NCBI GenBank assembly: GCA_020636435.1
Contig: JACJXX010000001.1
Span: forward strand, 2,993,001 to 3,057,000
DNA from: Lewinellaceae bacterium
GTDB lineage: Bacteria; Bacteroidota; Bacteroidia; Chitinophagales; Saprospiraceae
Length of the DNA stretch: 64,000 nucleotides
Reading direction: 5' to 3'
Shown in pieces: positions 52,238 through 61,036 of the stretch; the first letter of the stretch is position 1, and each line of letters begins with the position of its first letter. The notes under the pieces were generated by a model that saw nothing but the letters and a program-made list of their open reading frames with translations, had not been told where the DNA came from and did no database searches. A program made the position numbers and the translations under genes.

Positions 52238-52397
52238 GGGGTTGGGAAATAAATAGGCTACCCATTAAGGCGCAGATATTTTGGCTATAGCCGAGGCTTT
52301 TATGAGGCGCATAGTGGGGCTACGCAACGAATAAATAACGACGGATATAGCCAAAAGATCAAGCCTTGGGTGGGTATGCTATTTGTTGCCCAACCCC
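52238..52397. repeat. MITE-like palindromic element (family member 4), TTA flanks
   Basis: 160 bp with ends GGGGTTGGG / CCCAACCCC, direct TTA on both sides (52235-52237, 52398-52400), and an inner perfect pair TTTTGGCTATA / TATAGCCAAAA. It lies between the hsp20 stop and the terminator ahead of uspA. Confidence 0.72.
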
Positions 52398-52466
52398 TTA
52401 TATAGCATTTCAGGCACCCGCGGGTTTGAAGCAGCCCGCCGCCTTGCACCTGAAATCAATTGCTGC

Positions 52467-52910
52467 TCATTCGACCACCACTTTCTTATACGCTTTTTCT
52501 TCTGCCTTCGGCACATCTACAAAGGTCAACCGCAGGATGCCGTTTTCGTACTTCGCGGTGATCTTTTCATGCCCGACTGCATTGGCCAGTTTGAACTTGC
52601 GTTCAAAGGTGTCAAAGTCGAATTCTTCCAGGATGTACTTGTCCTTTTTTTCCTGTTTGGCCTGAGATTTCTCCCCGCGGATCGTCAGGATGTCATCCTT
52701 AACCATAACTTCCAGCTCGTCTTTCCCGAACCCAGGCACCATGACTTCCATTTCAAATAGCTTGCCTTCCTGGAGAATATTCACCGGCGGCACTTTCTTG
52801 TAAGGAATATCAAAGGCGCTGCGCCCCAGAAAGTGGTCGGGGTCTATCAACCTGGCATATTCTTCGCCCATGCGGTCAAAAGCATGGTTTTTGATCTTTG
52901 CGCGCCACAT
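52467..52910 (-). CDS. hsp20: Hsp20/alpha-crystallin small heat-shock protein
   Basis: 147 aa from ATG 52910 (MWRAKIKNHAFDRMG); an upstream in-frame ATG (52985) overlaps the promoter. The alpha-crystallin domain (~45-140) begins VPPVNILQEGKLFEMEVMVPGF, contains DELEVMVKDDILTIRGEK and ends with AKYENGILRLTFVDVPKAE (the conserved 'GVL'-type strand). The tail KAYKKVVVE carries an IXI-like V-V-V. ATP-independent holdase. Regulated by a CRP/FNR-like site (see 52955-53020). Confidence 0.93.
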   Translation of the reverse strand: MWRAKIKNHAFDRMGEEYARLIDPDHFLGRSAFDIPYKKVPPVNILQEGKLFEMEVMVPGFGKDELEVMVKDDILTIRGEKSQAKQEKKDKYILEEFDFDTFERKFKLANAVGHEKITAKYENGILRLTFVDVPKAEEKAYKKVVVE

Positions 52911-52954
52911 AATCGGATTGTTTTTGGTTTCGCGAAGACACACTTCACTATTCG

Positions 52955-53020
52955 CAAAATTAAAAGCAATAGCCCAATTTCGCACTGCACTTTGTCATGC
53001 CCGCCTATTGATTTTTATCA
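52955..53020 (-). promoter_or_regulatory. hsp20 promoter with one good and one degenerate CRP/FNR-like box
   Basis: Minus -7 element TAATTTTG (52962-52955). Proximal degenerate box TGCACTTTGTCA (52986-52997) and distal TGATTTTTATCA (53009-53020); centres 23 bp apart, proximal box 23 nt from the -7. A word TTGTCATGCCCG spans the proximal box and is also present at the sRNA promoter. Inferred start ~52951. Confidence 0.65.
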
Positions 53021-53046
53021 CTCTCTACATAGCCATAGGATATCAT

Positions 53047-54399
53047 TTATACCACCTGGCTGAACAACTGCCCTTCCGGCTGTTTTCGCCAGTAGCGGGC
53101 GTCGAGCGCCAGGCAGATGTTTCTGATAAAAGGCCGCCCTTTGGGGGTAACTTTAAGCTGGAAAGGGTACCGGCGGACCAGCCCGTCGGCCTCCAGCGGC
53201 TCCAGCCGTTCCAGCCCTTCATCGAGCGCATCGCACTGGAAGCCGGGCAGGTACCAGATGGTCTCGTTGCGGCACATGATATTGAGGATGTGGCCGCGCA
53301 GCACTTCGTCTTCCCGGGTGAGCAGGTGCCCCTTGACAAAGGGGAATTTGCCTTGTTCGACCAGGGCCTGATAGGCTTCTATGCTCTTTTCGTTTTGCAC
53401 AAAAGCGTCCCAGCAATCGCTGATGGAAGAAGCTCCGAGGGCAATAGCCAGTTCGGTGAAGTAGGGCGTATAGCCCATGAAGTTGCGGTGGAGCGAACCG
53501 GTTTCCATAGCTTTGTACAGGCTATCCGATGGCAGGGCGAAGTGGTCCATGCCTATTTCGGTGTAACCGGCTTCCGACAGCAGCTTGCGGCCCAGTTCGT
53601 ACAGCTCCCTTTTGGCTTTCCCGATCGGAAGGTCAGCCTCCGAATAGGCGCGCTGGGCCGGTTTGATCCAGGGCACGTGCGCATAGCTGTAAAAGGCGAT
53701 GCGTTCGGGCAGCAGCATTTTCACCTTCCGGATGGTCTCCCGGATGTGCTGTTTGGTCTGCAGCGGCAGCCCGAAGATCAGGTCGTAGTTGATGGAGGCA
53801 TATCCCAGGCGGCGGGCCTGCCGGGTCACCCGGTGCACTTCCTCGAAATCCTGCTTGCGGTTGATGATCTCCAGAATCTCAGGAGCGAAATCCTGGACGC
53901 CGATGCTGATGCGCCGGAAGCCCAGCCTCCGCAGCATTTTCAAATGCTCCATACTGGTGGACGCCGGGTGGGCTTCGAAGCCAAACTCGTATTCTTCCGG
54001 CAGCTCTACTTTACTCAGTATCCCTTCGATCAGTTTCCGGAGGTTATCGGGAGAGAAAAAGGTCGGCGTGCCGCCGCCCAGGTGCAGTTCCCGAAGGATC
54101 GGCTTCTGCGGCAGCAGGTCGAGGTAGAGCTCCCATTCCTTGAGCACGCTATCGATGTAGGGCGATTCCACCGAATGGTTTTTGGTGATTCGTTTATTGC
54201 AGCCGCAGTAGGTACAGAGGCTTTCGCAGTACGGCAGGTGGATGTAGAGGCTGATTTCCCGGCCTCGTTGAAAGGCATTGAGTACCCGCTCCTTCCATTC
54301 GCTTTCCGGCGGGCACGCTTCATTCCAATACGGTACGGTAGGATAGCTCGTGTAACGGGGAGCCGGAATATTGTACTTTTCAAGCAATTCGGTATGCAT
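53047..54399 (-). CDS. hemN: Oxygen-independent coproporphyrinogen III oxidase
   Basis: 450 aa radical-SAM enzyme that converts coproporphyrinogen III to protoporphyrinogen IX in haem synthesis without oxygen. Start MHTELLEKYNIPAPRYTSYP is the conserved HemN N-terminus; the longer frame from 54444 is rejected. 4Fe-4S cysteines in YCESLCTYCGCNKR (C58, C62, C65, plus C67 typical of HemN), SAM site LHLGGGTPTFFS, and GLPLQTKQHIRETI. The C-terminal HemN domain continues to ~450. It is preceded by two perfect FNR-type palindromes. Confidence 0.96.
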   Translation of the reverse strand: MHTELLEKYNIPAPRYTSYPTVPYWNEACPPESEWKERVLNAFQRGREISLYIHLPYCESLCTYCGCNKRITKNHSVESPYIDSVLKEWELYLDLLPQKPILRELHLGGGTPTFFSPDNLRKLIEGILSKVELPEEYEFGFEAHPASTSMEHLKMLRRLGFRRISIGVQDFAPEILEIINRKQDFEEVHRVTRQARRLGYASINYDLIFGLPLQTKQHIRETIRKVKMLLPERIAFYSYAHVPWIKPAQRAYSEADLPIGKAKRELYELGRKLLSEAGYTEIGMDHFALPSDSLYKAMETGSLHRNFMGYTPYFTELAIALGASSISDCWDAFVQNEKSIEAYQALVEQGKFPFVKGHLLTREDEVLRGHILNIMCRNETIWYLPGFQCDALDEGLERLEPLEADGLVRRYPFQLKVTPKGRPFIRNICLALDARYWRKQPEGQLFSQVV

Positions 54400-54478
54400 G
54401 GCAATCAGCTTTAGTGAGGTGGCAATTAGGACGATGAATAACAAATTCGAAGCAGCGGCTCAGCGCCGCTCTTCTTCT

Positions 54479-54544
54479 CAAAAGTAGGGGATAAAGGGCT
54501 CGGCGGGAATGATATGCATCAGTGAGGGGGGGTGATATATATCA
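54479..54544 (-). promoter_or_regulatory. hemN promoter with two CRP/FNR-type boxes
   Basis: Boxes TGATATGCATCA (54510-54521) and TGATATATATCA (54533-54544), both perfect TGAT-N4-ATCA palindromes, centres 23 bp apart. Minus-strand -7 TACTTTTG (54486-54479) puts the inferred start near 54475 and the proximal box centre about -41, the class II activator position. There is no -33 TTTG. The rest of the gap to 54803 shows nothing I recognise. Confidence 0.8.
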
Positions 54545-54803
54545 GGGTGGTACCTCGTTTAATGTTGGGCAAGAATCCAGGGGCCAGAATGAAACTCTGG
54601 CGGCGCTGAGTATACTTTTACCGACAGCTTTAGAGGTACGAGAAAAGCACCGCCTGGGTAGCCACGCCAGCTCAGTCTGACTTTGATTTGGGGCAAGAAA
54701 TGGTTATTTTTACAAAACGGTTGCAACAATGGAGGAGTTTGTAATAGGGACAACAGATTGCTGATAGTTTTTTTTGATTTCGTATTCTGCACACTAAAAG
54801 ACA

Positions 54804-55964
54804 ATGACAAAAGCACTGATAACCGGAGGAATACTAACCTGGGCTCGTGAAAGGGCAGGAATTGCTGTTGACAGCCTATCTGCCTCTGTTGGTGTTAAGC
54901 CGGAAGTAATTGTAGATTGGGAGAGCGGAAAAAAATACCCTACTTTTAATCAAGCCCAAACACTCGCCAAAAAATTGCTCATTCCTTTTGGATATTTGTT
55001 CTTGTCTGAACCACCCACCGAAGTCCCACAGATCACTGATTTGAGGACTGTGCGTAATGAAGAAAGGAATAAGTTCAGCCTTGAATTTCAGGATGTGCTA
55101 AACGATGCTCTGAGAAAACAAAATTGGTACAGGGAGCAAATCCTCCTGGAGGGAGCACAACCCCTCAGCTTTATCGGCCGATTTTCCATCAATGACCGTG
55201 TTGAAGATGTTGCCCGAAATATCCAGGACACACTTGGAATCGATCAGGGTTTTCGCAATTCCTGCATTTCCTGGGAGGATTTTCTGACAAAGTTCATTGA
55301 GCGGGCGGAATCCAGAGGAGTCTTGGTTCTCCGAAACGGGGTTGTAAGAAATAATAACCGCCGTAAATTATCCGTCCAGGAGTTCAGAGGCTTTGTGTTA
55401 AGTGATCAGATTGCTCCGTTGATATTTATTAACAATAATGACGCTCAAGCCGCCAAAATTTTCACTCTCGCTCACGAACTCGCCCATCTTTGGATAGGCG
55501 AATCGGGTGTATCGAATATTGATCCCGGTAGGAAGGCTGATACTCCAATCTCTTCGATTGAAAAGTTCTGCAATCAGGTAGCGGCTGAAGTACTTGTGCC
55601 CGCAAAGGACTTTCTTGCATCCTGGGATGATCAGGTTAGCCATCAGGAAAATGTAAACAACCTTTGCCGGGTTTTTCGCGTGAGTGCGCTCGTCGTCCTG
55701 ATCCGGGCCAAATCATTGAATAAAATTTCCAGCCGATTATTCTATGAAGAATATTCAAAGAAACTTAGTGGACAAAAGAGAAAAGCACAACCCAGCGGAG
55801 GCGATTTTCGAAACACCCTCCCAGTGAGGAATAGCAAAACCCTAACCCGGGCAATCATTAGCTCTGCTTTGGAAGGGACCACTTTATACCGCGATGCTGC
55901 GCGGTTGCTTGGGGTGAAGGTTAGCACCTTGAATTCCTTGGCTTCCCATCTTGAAATAAGATAA
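54804..55964 (+). CDS. XRE-ImmA/IrrE metalloprotease regulator (antitoxin-type)
   Basis: 386 aa. The HTH_3 domain (~9-62) has LTWARERAGIAVDSLSASVG and VIVDWESGKKYPTFNQAQTL. The zinc-protease domain carries LAHELAHLWIG (His224, Glu225, His228) with a third ligand likely in NQVAAEVLVP (~258-267). Such proteins are commonly paired with DUF4411 PIN-like toxins, the family of the next ORF (5-bp gap). The sequence is more AT-rich than its neighbours, suggesting transfer. The C-terminal ~80 residues include a second helical part with TLYRDAARLLGVKVSTLNSL. Confidence 0.88.
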   Translation: MTKALITGGILTWARERAGIAVDSLSASVGVKPEVIVDWESGKKYPTFNQAQTLAKKLLIPFGYLFLSEPPTEVPQITDLRTVRNEERNKFSLEFQDVLNDALRKQNWYREQILLEGAQPLSFIGRFSINDRVEDVARNIQDTLGIDQGFRNSCISWEDFLTKFIERAESRGVLVLRNGVVRNNNRRKLSVQEFRGFVLSDQIAPLIFINNNDAQAAKIFTLAHELAHLWIGESGVSNIDPGRKADTPISSIEKFCNQVAAEVLVPAKDFLASWDDQVSHQENVNNLCRVFRVSALVVLIRAKSLNKISSRLFYEEYSKKLSGQKRKAQPSGGDFRNTLPVRNSKTLTRAIISSALEGTTLYRDAARLLGVKVSTLNSLASHLEIR

Positions 55965-55969
55965 AGGGT

Positions 55970-56215
55970 ATGCCACAATATTGCCTTGATACCAATGTTT
56001 TTATCCAGTGGGAAGCGAACGATTTTTTGTCAGGCGCTGATCCGTGGGTAATAGCGCAGGCAAAAGTTGAAGGTGCCAAAGTGATCACAATGGAAAAACT
56101 TGTGGGCTCTGAATCCAAAAAGGTTAAAATACCCAATATTTGTATTGAGTTTGACGTGGAGTGGCTCAGCACATATCAACTGCTTAGAGCGTTGGGGGCG
56201 AGGTTTACGTTGTAA
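55970..56215 (+). pseudogene. Internally deleted DUF4411 (PIN-like) toxin
   Basis: 81 aa where the family is typically ~155-165. The first 11 residues (YCLDTNVFIQW) are the PIN-type N-terminus with the first acidic residue; the text then jumps directly to the late part EANDFLSGADPWVIAQAKVE and ends ICIEFDVEWLSTYQLLRALG. Roughly 75-80 central residues are missing, but the join is in frame. The remaining piece lacks the middle acidic residues expected for a nuclease, so it is probably inactive. Family assignment is from memory of the conserved C-terminus. Confidence 0.75.
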
Positions 56216-56227
56216 AAATTATTTCCA

Positions 56228-59200
56228 TTACAAATAAACCAACACCTTCTCCACATCAAGATGTACACTTTCAATACCATCCACAATGCCGATCAGCCCC
56301 GTACGAATCTGATTGTTGTTGCGGTCAAACTCTTCATAACTTAGCCGGCCGGAGCCCATAAACCGCTTGAGGTCGGCATAACGCCCCTGGATAGTGATCA
56401 ATTCGTTTTTCAATTCGCTGTTGAGGAGCAGCCCATTCGCTGTTTCCAGGGCTTTTTCCAGGTCTTTGCCAATCTCGCTTTTCAATTTCCCCTTTAGCTG
56501 TTGCAGGGCTTCGGCGGTGAGGGGTTCCTGCAGGGCAGCCATCCCTTCCGGCGCTTTTCGCTTCGGCTTGGGCACAATATCCGAAAGCTTCCGTTTGACT
56601 TCATCTTCCGAGCGCGCCTCCAGCACTTCTTCAAAAAATTCGACCTTCTCCAGGTCGACCATCCGGCGGGAATTGGAGAGCACTTTCTTCATGCCCTTCA
56701 TTTTGGCTTCCTTGAGTTCCTGGTAGCGCAGGTACTCCTTGCCCGCTTGTGAAATATCCATTTCCACCGATTCAGCATCGTAAAAAATCTCTTTGAAGCT
56801 TTGGTGGATCAGATAGAATAACAATATGGCCGGATCGCCCTTTACCCGGATCAGGATTTGGTGGTCGTCCGGGAATGCTTCGATCAGGGCATGGGCTTTC
56901 TCAAAAGTGATCCAAATGCCGTTGCGCCAGATGTGGTCATAGCTTTTCGCCAGCCGGCCCGCCCGGGCGATGAAGCGGCTGATAAAAGCGGGATGGAAAA
57001 AGTTGGTTTGGTATTTCAGGAAGAGCTCATTTTCCGTCGCCATTTCCCAGAATGAAGCCACCTTTTCCTCCTTTTTATCCGGCAGGAATTCGGTGAGGAT
57101 GTACTCCGGGTCTTTTTCGTCCTCGGTGGATTTGAAGCAGATCTCGCAGCTTTCCATCAGGGAGAGGAAGATTTTCCGGGTATCCAGGTCATAATTTTGC
57201 CAGGGCCAGGCCAGGGCCTCCAGGCTGGTGCGGCCGCCGGAAAGCTTGAGCTGTTTGTAAAAGGGGCCTCGCTGGAAAAGGGCATACAACCCCTCCAGTG
57301 CCCACTCCTGGTCCAGGATAACCTGGTTTTGGAAAAGATGAGGCTGGTAGAAAAGGTTGCCGGTATTGTGCAAAAACCGGATCAGGGCGCCGGTGGAACC
57401 GGAATCCAGGCCTTCTTCTTCACATAAGTTTTGGTAACGGCTAAAGGGGATCGTTTTGTTTTCCTCTTTCAGCGCCAGCAATTTTTCTTTAATCCGCAGC
57501 CACTGGGCAGGTGTTTTCATGCCCACCTCCGGCATCTTCCCGAATTCTTCCAGCATGGCCGACTTGAGGACGGAAATACCTTCCCCCGTAGCGGCGCTGA
57601 TGTGGTGGAAATTGATGATGTCGTACCTTTTCTGTAACTCGTTGAGGTGTTTGGGCCATTTTCGCTCGTGCTGGTCGATCTTATTTTGTACAACCATCAG
57701 CGGGCTTTGCCAACTCAGGGAGCGGGCGTGGTCCAGCCAGTACGTCAGTTCGTAGTTTCGGAATTGTACGGTATCGCCTGCAATCTGCTCGGCAGAAAAG
57801 GCCTTGTTCTCCGTCTCCCAATCCCAAAGCGCCAGGTAGAGTGCGCGGGACTGCATAAACAGCCGGTGGGTGGCGTGGTAGATTTCCTGGCCTCCGAAGT
57901 CCCAGGCGTTGATGCGCAGGGGCTGAGCGCAAAAATCCGTAGATATATCGTGCTCGTACAACTGAATACCGTGGGTGGAATCTTCTTTTGAATCAAAGGT
58001 TTCGAGGAACAGCCGCTTGAGCACACTGGTTTTGCCCACCCGCCCGTTGCCCACCAGCATGAGCTTCACTTCAAAGTTTTCCACGCTTTCTTGTTCCAAA
58101 CCCTTAAACCAGGCGCGGGCGTCGTCCAGGCAATTGTCCAGGTTGGTGATTTCGCTGGGGATGTTGACGAACTTATTTTTGGCGACATACAGCCGCATGA
58201 TATTGGGCAGCGCGAGTAGCTGAAGGTCAAAATCACTGAGCCGGTTTTCGCTGAGCTGTACTTCGGCGAGTAGGGGGATTTCGTTGAGGGCTTGGGTGTG
58301 GGTGATGTGGTTTTCGTTTAAATAGAGGTATTGTAGATAAGGTGGATTTTCCAGGTTTTTAATTTCCTGAATCTTGTTTTTGCTGAGGTCAAGGCGTTCA
58401 AAATTGGATGAAATGGGTAGGTTTTTGATTTCGCTGATCTGGTTGGAATGAAGGGATAGGGAATGTAGGTTAGCCAGATTCTCCAGATTTTTGATCTCGG
58501 TGATTTGGTTGGAATCAAGAGATAGAGAATATAGATTGGCCAAGGTCTCCAGGTTTTTGATCTCAGTGATTTGATTCGAATCAAGGTACAGGGTGCGTAA
58601 GATAGTCAGGGTCTCCAGGTTTTTGATCTCAGTGATTTGGTTGGAATTAAGGGCTAGAATCTGTAGGCTCGCTAAAGCTTCCAGGTTTTTAACCTCAGTG
58701 ATCTGGTTGAAATTAAGGTATAGGTCCTGTAGGTTAGTCAAGGCATCCAGATTTTTGATCTCAATGATTTGATTGGACTGAAAAACTAGTCTTTTCAGAC
58801 TGACCAAAGCCTCCAGGTTTTTGATCTCAGTGATTTGGTTGGAAATAAGGAATAGGTCTTTCAGGTTAGCCATGACCTCTAGGTTTTTGATCTCAGTGAT
58901 CTGATTGGAAGAAAGGTAAAGGTTCTCAAGTTCAGCCAGGGCCTCCAGGTTTTTAATCTCGGTGATTTGATTGGAATCAAGGGAAAGGTTCTCAAGATTA
59001 GCCAGGGTCTCCAGGCTTTTAATCTCAGTGATTTGGTTGGAATTAAGGGAAAGGTTCTCAAGATTAGCCAGGGTCTCCAGGCTTTTAATCTCAGTGATTT
59101 GATTGGAATCAAGGGAAAGGGTGTGTAGGTTAACCAAATTCTCCAGGTTTTTGATCTCAGTGATTTGGTTGGAATTAAGGGAAAGGTTCTCAAGATTAGC

Positions 59201-60880
59201 CAGGGTCTCCAGGCTTTTAATCTCAGTGATTTGATTGGAATCAAGGGAAAGGGTGTGTAGGTTAACCAGATTCTCCAGGTTTTTGATCTCAGTGATCTGA
59301 TTGGAAGAAAGGTAAAGGTTCTCAAGATTAGCCAGGGTCTCCAGGCTTTTAATCTCGGTGATTTGGTTGGAACCAAGGAATAGGCCTTTCAGATTAGGCA
59401 GTCCCTCCAGGTTTTTGATTTCCTTGATTTGATTGTTGTGAAGATGGAGTGACGTCAGCTCGGAAAGTTTTTCAAGATTTTTGATCTCGATGATTTGATT
59501 ATTCAATAAATAAAGAGATTCCAATTTTTTCAGAATACTTAAGTTTTTGATCTCTTTGATATTGTTGTCATCCAGGTCAAGATATTTTAATGATTCTAGC
59601 TCATCTAAATTTTTAATTTCTTCGATTTGATTAGACCATAAAATCAATTTCCTTAGATTAAGTAAATATTTTAGGTTTTCTATTTCCTCAATTTGGTTAT
59701 TAAAAAGGTTGAGTATTTCTAATTCTTTAAGTGCTTCCAGATTCTTTATCTCAGCGATTTGATTAGAAGAAAGATACAATTCTTTGAGTTGGGTATTATG
59801 ATATAGTCCAGTTATATATGTCAACTCATTATCATCCAAGGAAAGATATTCGAGTTCTGGAAAACATTCTATTCCTTCAACGACTTTGATCAGATTTGCT
59901 TTGGGTTTATTATCCCAAAACAATTCATTATTATCAAGCAATTCTTCAACATCATAATCTTTAGTAAGATACCCCAAACTCAGTACCCGCAGCTTTCCTA
60001 TATGTTGAATTCCATTTAATTTTTCAATCTGATTATGCCCCAAATAAAGCGTTTCCAACCCACCCTGAGCCTCCAATCCGCTTATCTCCAAAATCAAATT
60101 CCCCGACAAATCCAGCTTTTTTAGTTGTTGCAGCGCCTCCAGCTTTTCAATCCGGCGAATAAAATTGGAGCGGTAGTAATCGGAAAGCGTGTACTCCTCA
60201 TAATGCCCGCCCAAATACCCAAAGCTCAATATCTCCAGATTCACCAGTCCCTCCAGGTTTTTGATCTCCCGTATCCGATTCAACCCCAGATACAAGGCCT
60301 TCAACTGCTTTAGATGGCTCAGCCCCTCCACTTCCCGGATGCGATTAATGCTCAAATTCAGGTACTGCAATTTAGGAAAAGCTTCCAGCCCCTCGATCTG
60401 TTGCAGCTCATTTTCGCTTACCTCCAGTGCCACCAGTTCCGGCAGGTTGTATTCCGCCAACCGCCGGAGCGATCGAAGCTTTAGCCCCTTGAGGTTCAAC
60501 GCTTTCAAGCCGGGCAATTCTTTCAGGATATCCAGCGCCTTCAGCGCCGTCTGCCCAATATTCAGGCGTTCCAGGCGGGGCAACTGCAAGAGCAAGCTCG
60601 CTTCTGCTATTGGATTGCCCTCCACGGAAAGTTCTTCCAGGTTGTCCAGGCGGACCAGCTCCGGAGGCAGTAGGCGGATATGGTTGTTGCCTTCCTTGTT
60701 TTTCGTATTCACCCATTCCCCCTCCCGGTAGAAGCGCTTGCCCAGGTTGAGGCGGCGCAGGTGGGTGAGTTCAAAGACTTCGGCGGGTATTTCGCGGAGG
60801 CTGCAATTGCCCAGGTCGAGGAAATCGCTTTGCTCTTCCCGGCATTTTTGGAGAAGTTCTTCTGTCTTTTGGTTTTTCAT
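56228..60880 (-). CDS. LRR-Roc-COR (Roco) protein with C-terminal effector-associated-like domain
   Basis: 1550 aa, soluble. Residues ~20-925 hold about 36 SDS22-type leucine-rich repeats of 22 aa (LxxLxxLxLxxNQITEIKNL), with two longer units near 240 and 320. The Roc GTPase (~935-1110): P-loop LMLVGNGRVGKTSVLKRL (Lys950), WDFGGQEIYHATHRLF (~993-1008), G4 VVQNKIDQHE (~1063-1072). COR follows (~1115-1395), starting KTPAQWLRIKEKLL. After a charged linker, residues ~1460-1540 (LNSELKNELITIQGRYADLK, GRLSYEEFDRNNNQI) resemble EAD11, a homotypic adaptor of bacterial conflict systems. It lacks a kinase domain. The upstream region carries a palindromic insertion. Confidence 0.9.
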   Translation of the reverse strand: MKNQKTEELLQKCREEQSDFLDLGNCSLREIPAEVFELTHLRRLNLGKRFYREGEWVNTKNKEGNNHIRLLPPELVRLDNLEELSVEGNPIAEASLLLQLPRLERLNIGQTALKALDILKELPGLKALNLKGLKLRSLRRLAEYNLPELVALEVSENELQQIEGLEAFPKLQYLNLSINRIREVEGLSHLKQLKALYLGLNRIREIKNLEGLVNLEILSFGYLGGHYEEYTLSDYYRSNFIRRIEKLEALQQLKKLDLSGNLILEISGLEAQGGLETLYLGHNQIEKLNGIQHIGKLRVLSLGYLTKDYDVEELLDNNELFWDNKPKANLIKVVEGIECFPELEYLSLDDNELTYITGLYHNTQLKELYLSSNQIAEIKNLEALKELEILNLFNNQIEEIENLKYLLNLRKLILWSNQIEEIKNLDELESLKYLDLDDNNIKEIKNLSILKKLESLYLLNNQIIEIKNLEKLSELTSLHLHNNQIKEIKNLEGLPNLKGLFLGSNQITEIKSLETLANLENLYLSSNQITEIKNLENLVNLHTLSLDSNQITEIKSLETLANLENLSLNSNQITEIKNLENLVNLHTLSLDSNQITEIKSLETLANLENLSLNSNQITEIKSLETLANLENLSLDSNQITEIKNLEALAELENLYLSSNQITEIKNLEVMANLKDLFLISNQITEIKNLEALVSLKRLVFQSNQIIEIKNLDALTNLQDLYLNFNQITEVKNLEALASLQILALNSNQITEIKNLETLTILRTLYLDSNQITEIKNLETLANLYSLSLDSNQITEIKNLENLANLHSLSLHSNQISEIKNLPISSNFERLDLSKNKIQEIKNLENPPYLQYLYLNENHITHTQALNEIPLLAEVQLSENRLSDFDLQLLALPNIMRLYVAKNKFVNIPSEITNLDNCLDDARAWFKGLEQESVENFEVKLMLVGNGRVGKTSVLKRLFLETFDSKEDSTHGIQLYEHDISTDFCAQPLRINAWDFGGQEIYHATHRLFMQSRALYLALWDWETENKAFSAEQIAGDTVQFRNYELTYWLDHARSLSWQSPLMVVQNKIDQHERKWPKHLNELQKRYDIINFHHISAATGEGISVLKSAMLEEFGKMPEVGMKTPAQWLRIKEKLLALKEENKTIPFSRYQNLCEEEGLDSGSTGALIRFLHNTGNLFYQPHLFQNQVILDQEWALEGLYALFQRGPFYKQLKLSGGRTSLEALAWPWQNYDLDTRKIFLSLMESCEICFKSTEDEKDPEYILTEFLPDKKEEKVASFWEMATENELFLKYQTNFFHPAFISRFIARAGRLAKSYDHIWRNGIWITFEKAHALIEAFPDDHQILIRVKGDPAILLFYLIHQSFKEIFYDAESVEMDISQAGKEYLRYQELKEAKMKGMKKVLSNSRRMVDLEKVEFFEEVLEARSEDEVKRKLSDIVPKPKRKAPEGMAALQEPLTAEALQQLKGKLKSEIGKDLEKALETANGLLLNSELKNELITIQGRYADLKRFMGSGRLSYEEFDRNNNQIRTGLIGIVDGIESVHLDVEKVLVYL
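58400..59450 (-). repeat. 66-bp tandem repeats encoding near-identical leucine-rich units
   Basis: Within the Roco gene the units between ~58470 and 59390 share long identical words (ATCTCAGTGATTTG, CTCCAGGTTTTTGAT). Two adjacent units form a 132-bp higher-order repeat (KNLENLVNLHTLSLDSNQ + KSLETLANLENLSLNSNQ) present twice almost unchanged, showing recent expansion or conversion. Upstream and downstream repeats are more diverged. Confidence 0.88.
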
Positions 60881-60919
60881 GCGGGCGGTGTTCCTGGTTT
60901 AGCGATGAATGTTTCTCCA

Positions 60920-61036
60920 CATGCTACTGTACATGATGTTTTTTTGCCACTAAGACACAAAAACACTAAGACGGCACTAAGGTCTTGGTGTTTTCGTGAT
61001 AAGGATGTTCTGCCAGTGCCCATGTACAGTAGTATG
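60920..61036. mobile_element. MITE-like element with 16-bp ends and 9-bp direct flanks
   Basis: Ends CATGCTACTGTACATG (60920-60935) and CATGTACAGTAGTATG (61021-61036) are complementary at 15 of 16 positions; GTTTCTCCA flanks both sides directly (60911-60919, 61037-61045). The interior has a CACTAAGACAC-type imperfect palindrome of the kind scattered in many environmental bacteria. It sits 40 bp before the Roco ATG. Confidence 0.75.

Noticed and set aside
54559..54816. 85-codon minus-strand ORF before the XRE gene
   Set aside because: Overlaps the XRE-ImmA start, low-complexity Leu/Ser-rich N-terminus, and no recognisable motif.
58400..59450. CRISPR-like regularity of direct repeats
   Set aside because: Period is 66 bp, in frame, without variable spacers, and encodes leucine-rich repeats; no cas genes in the window.
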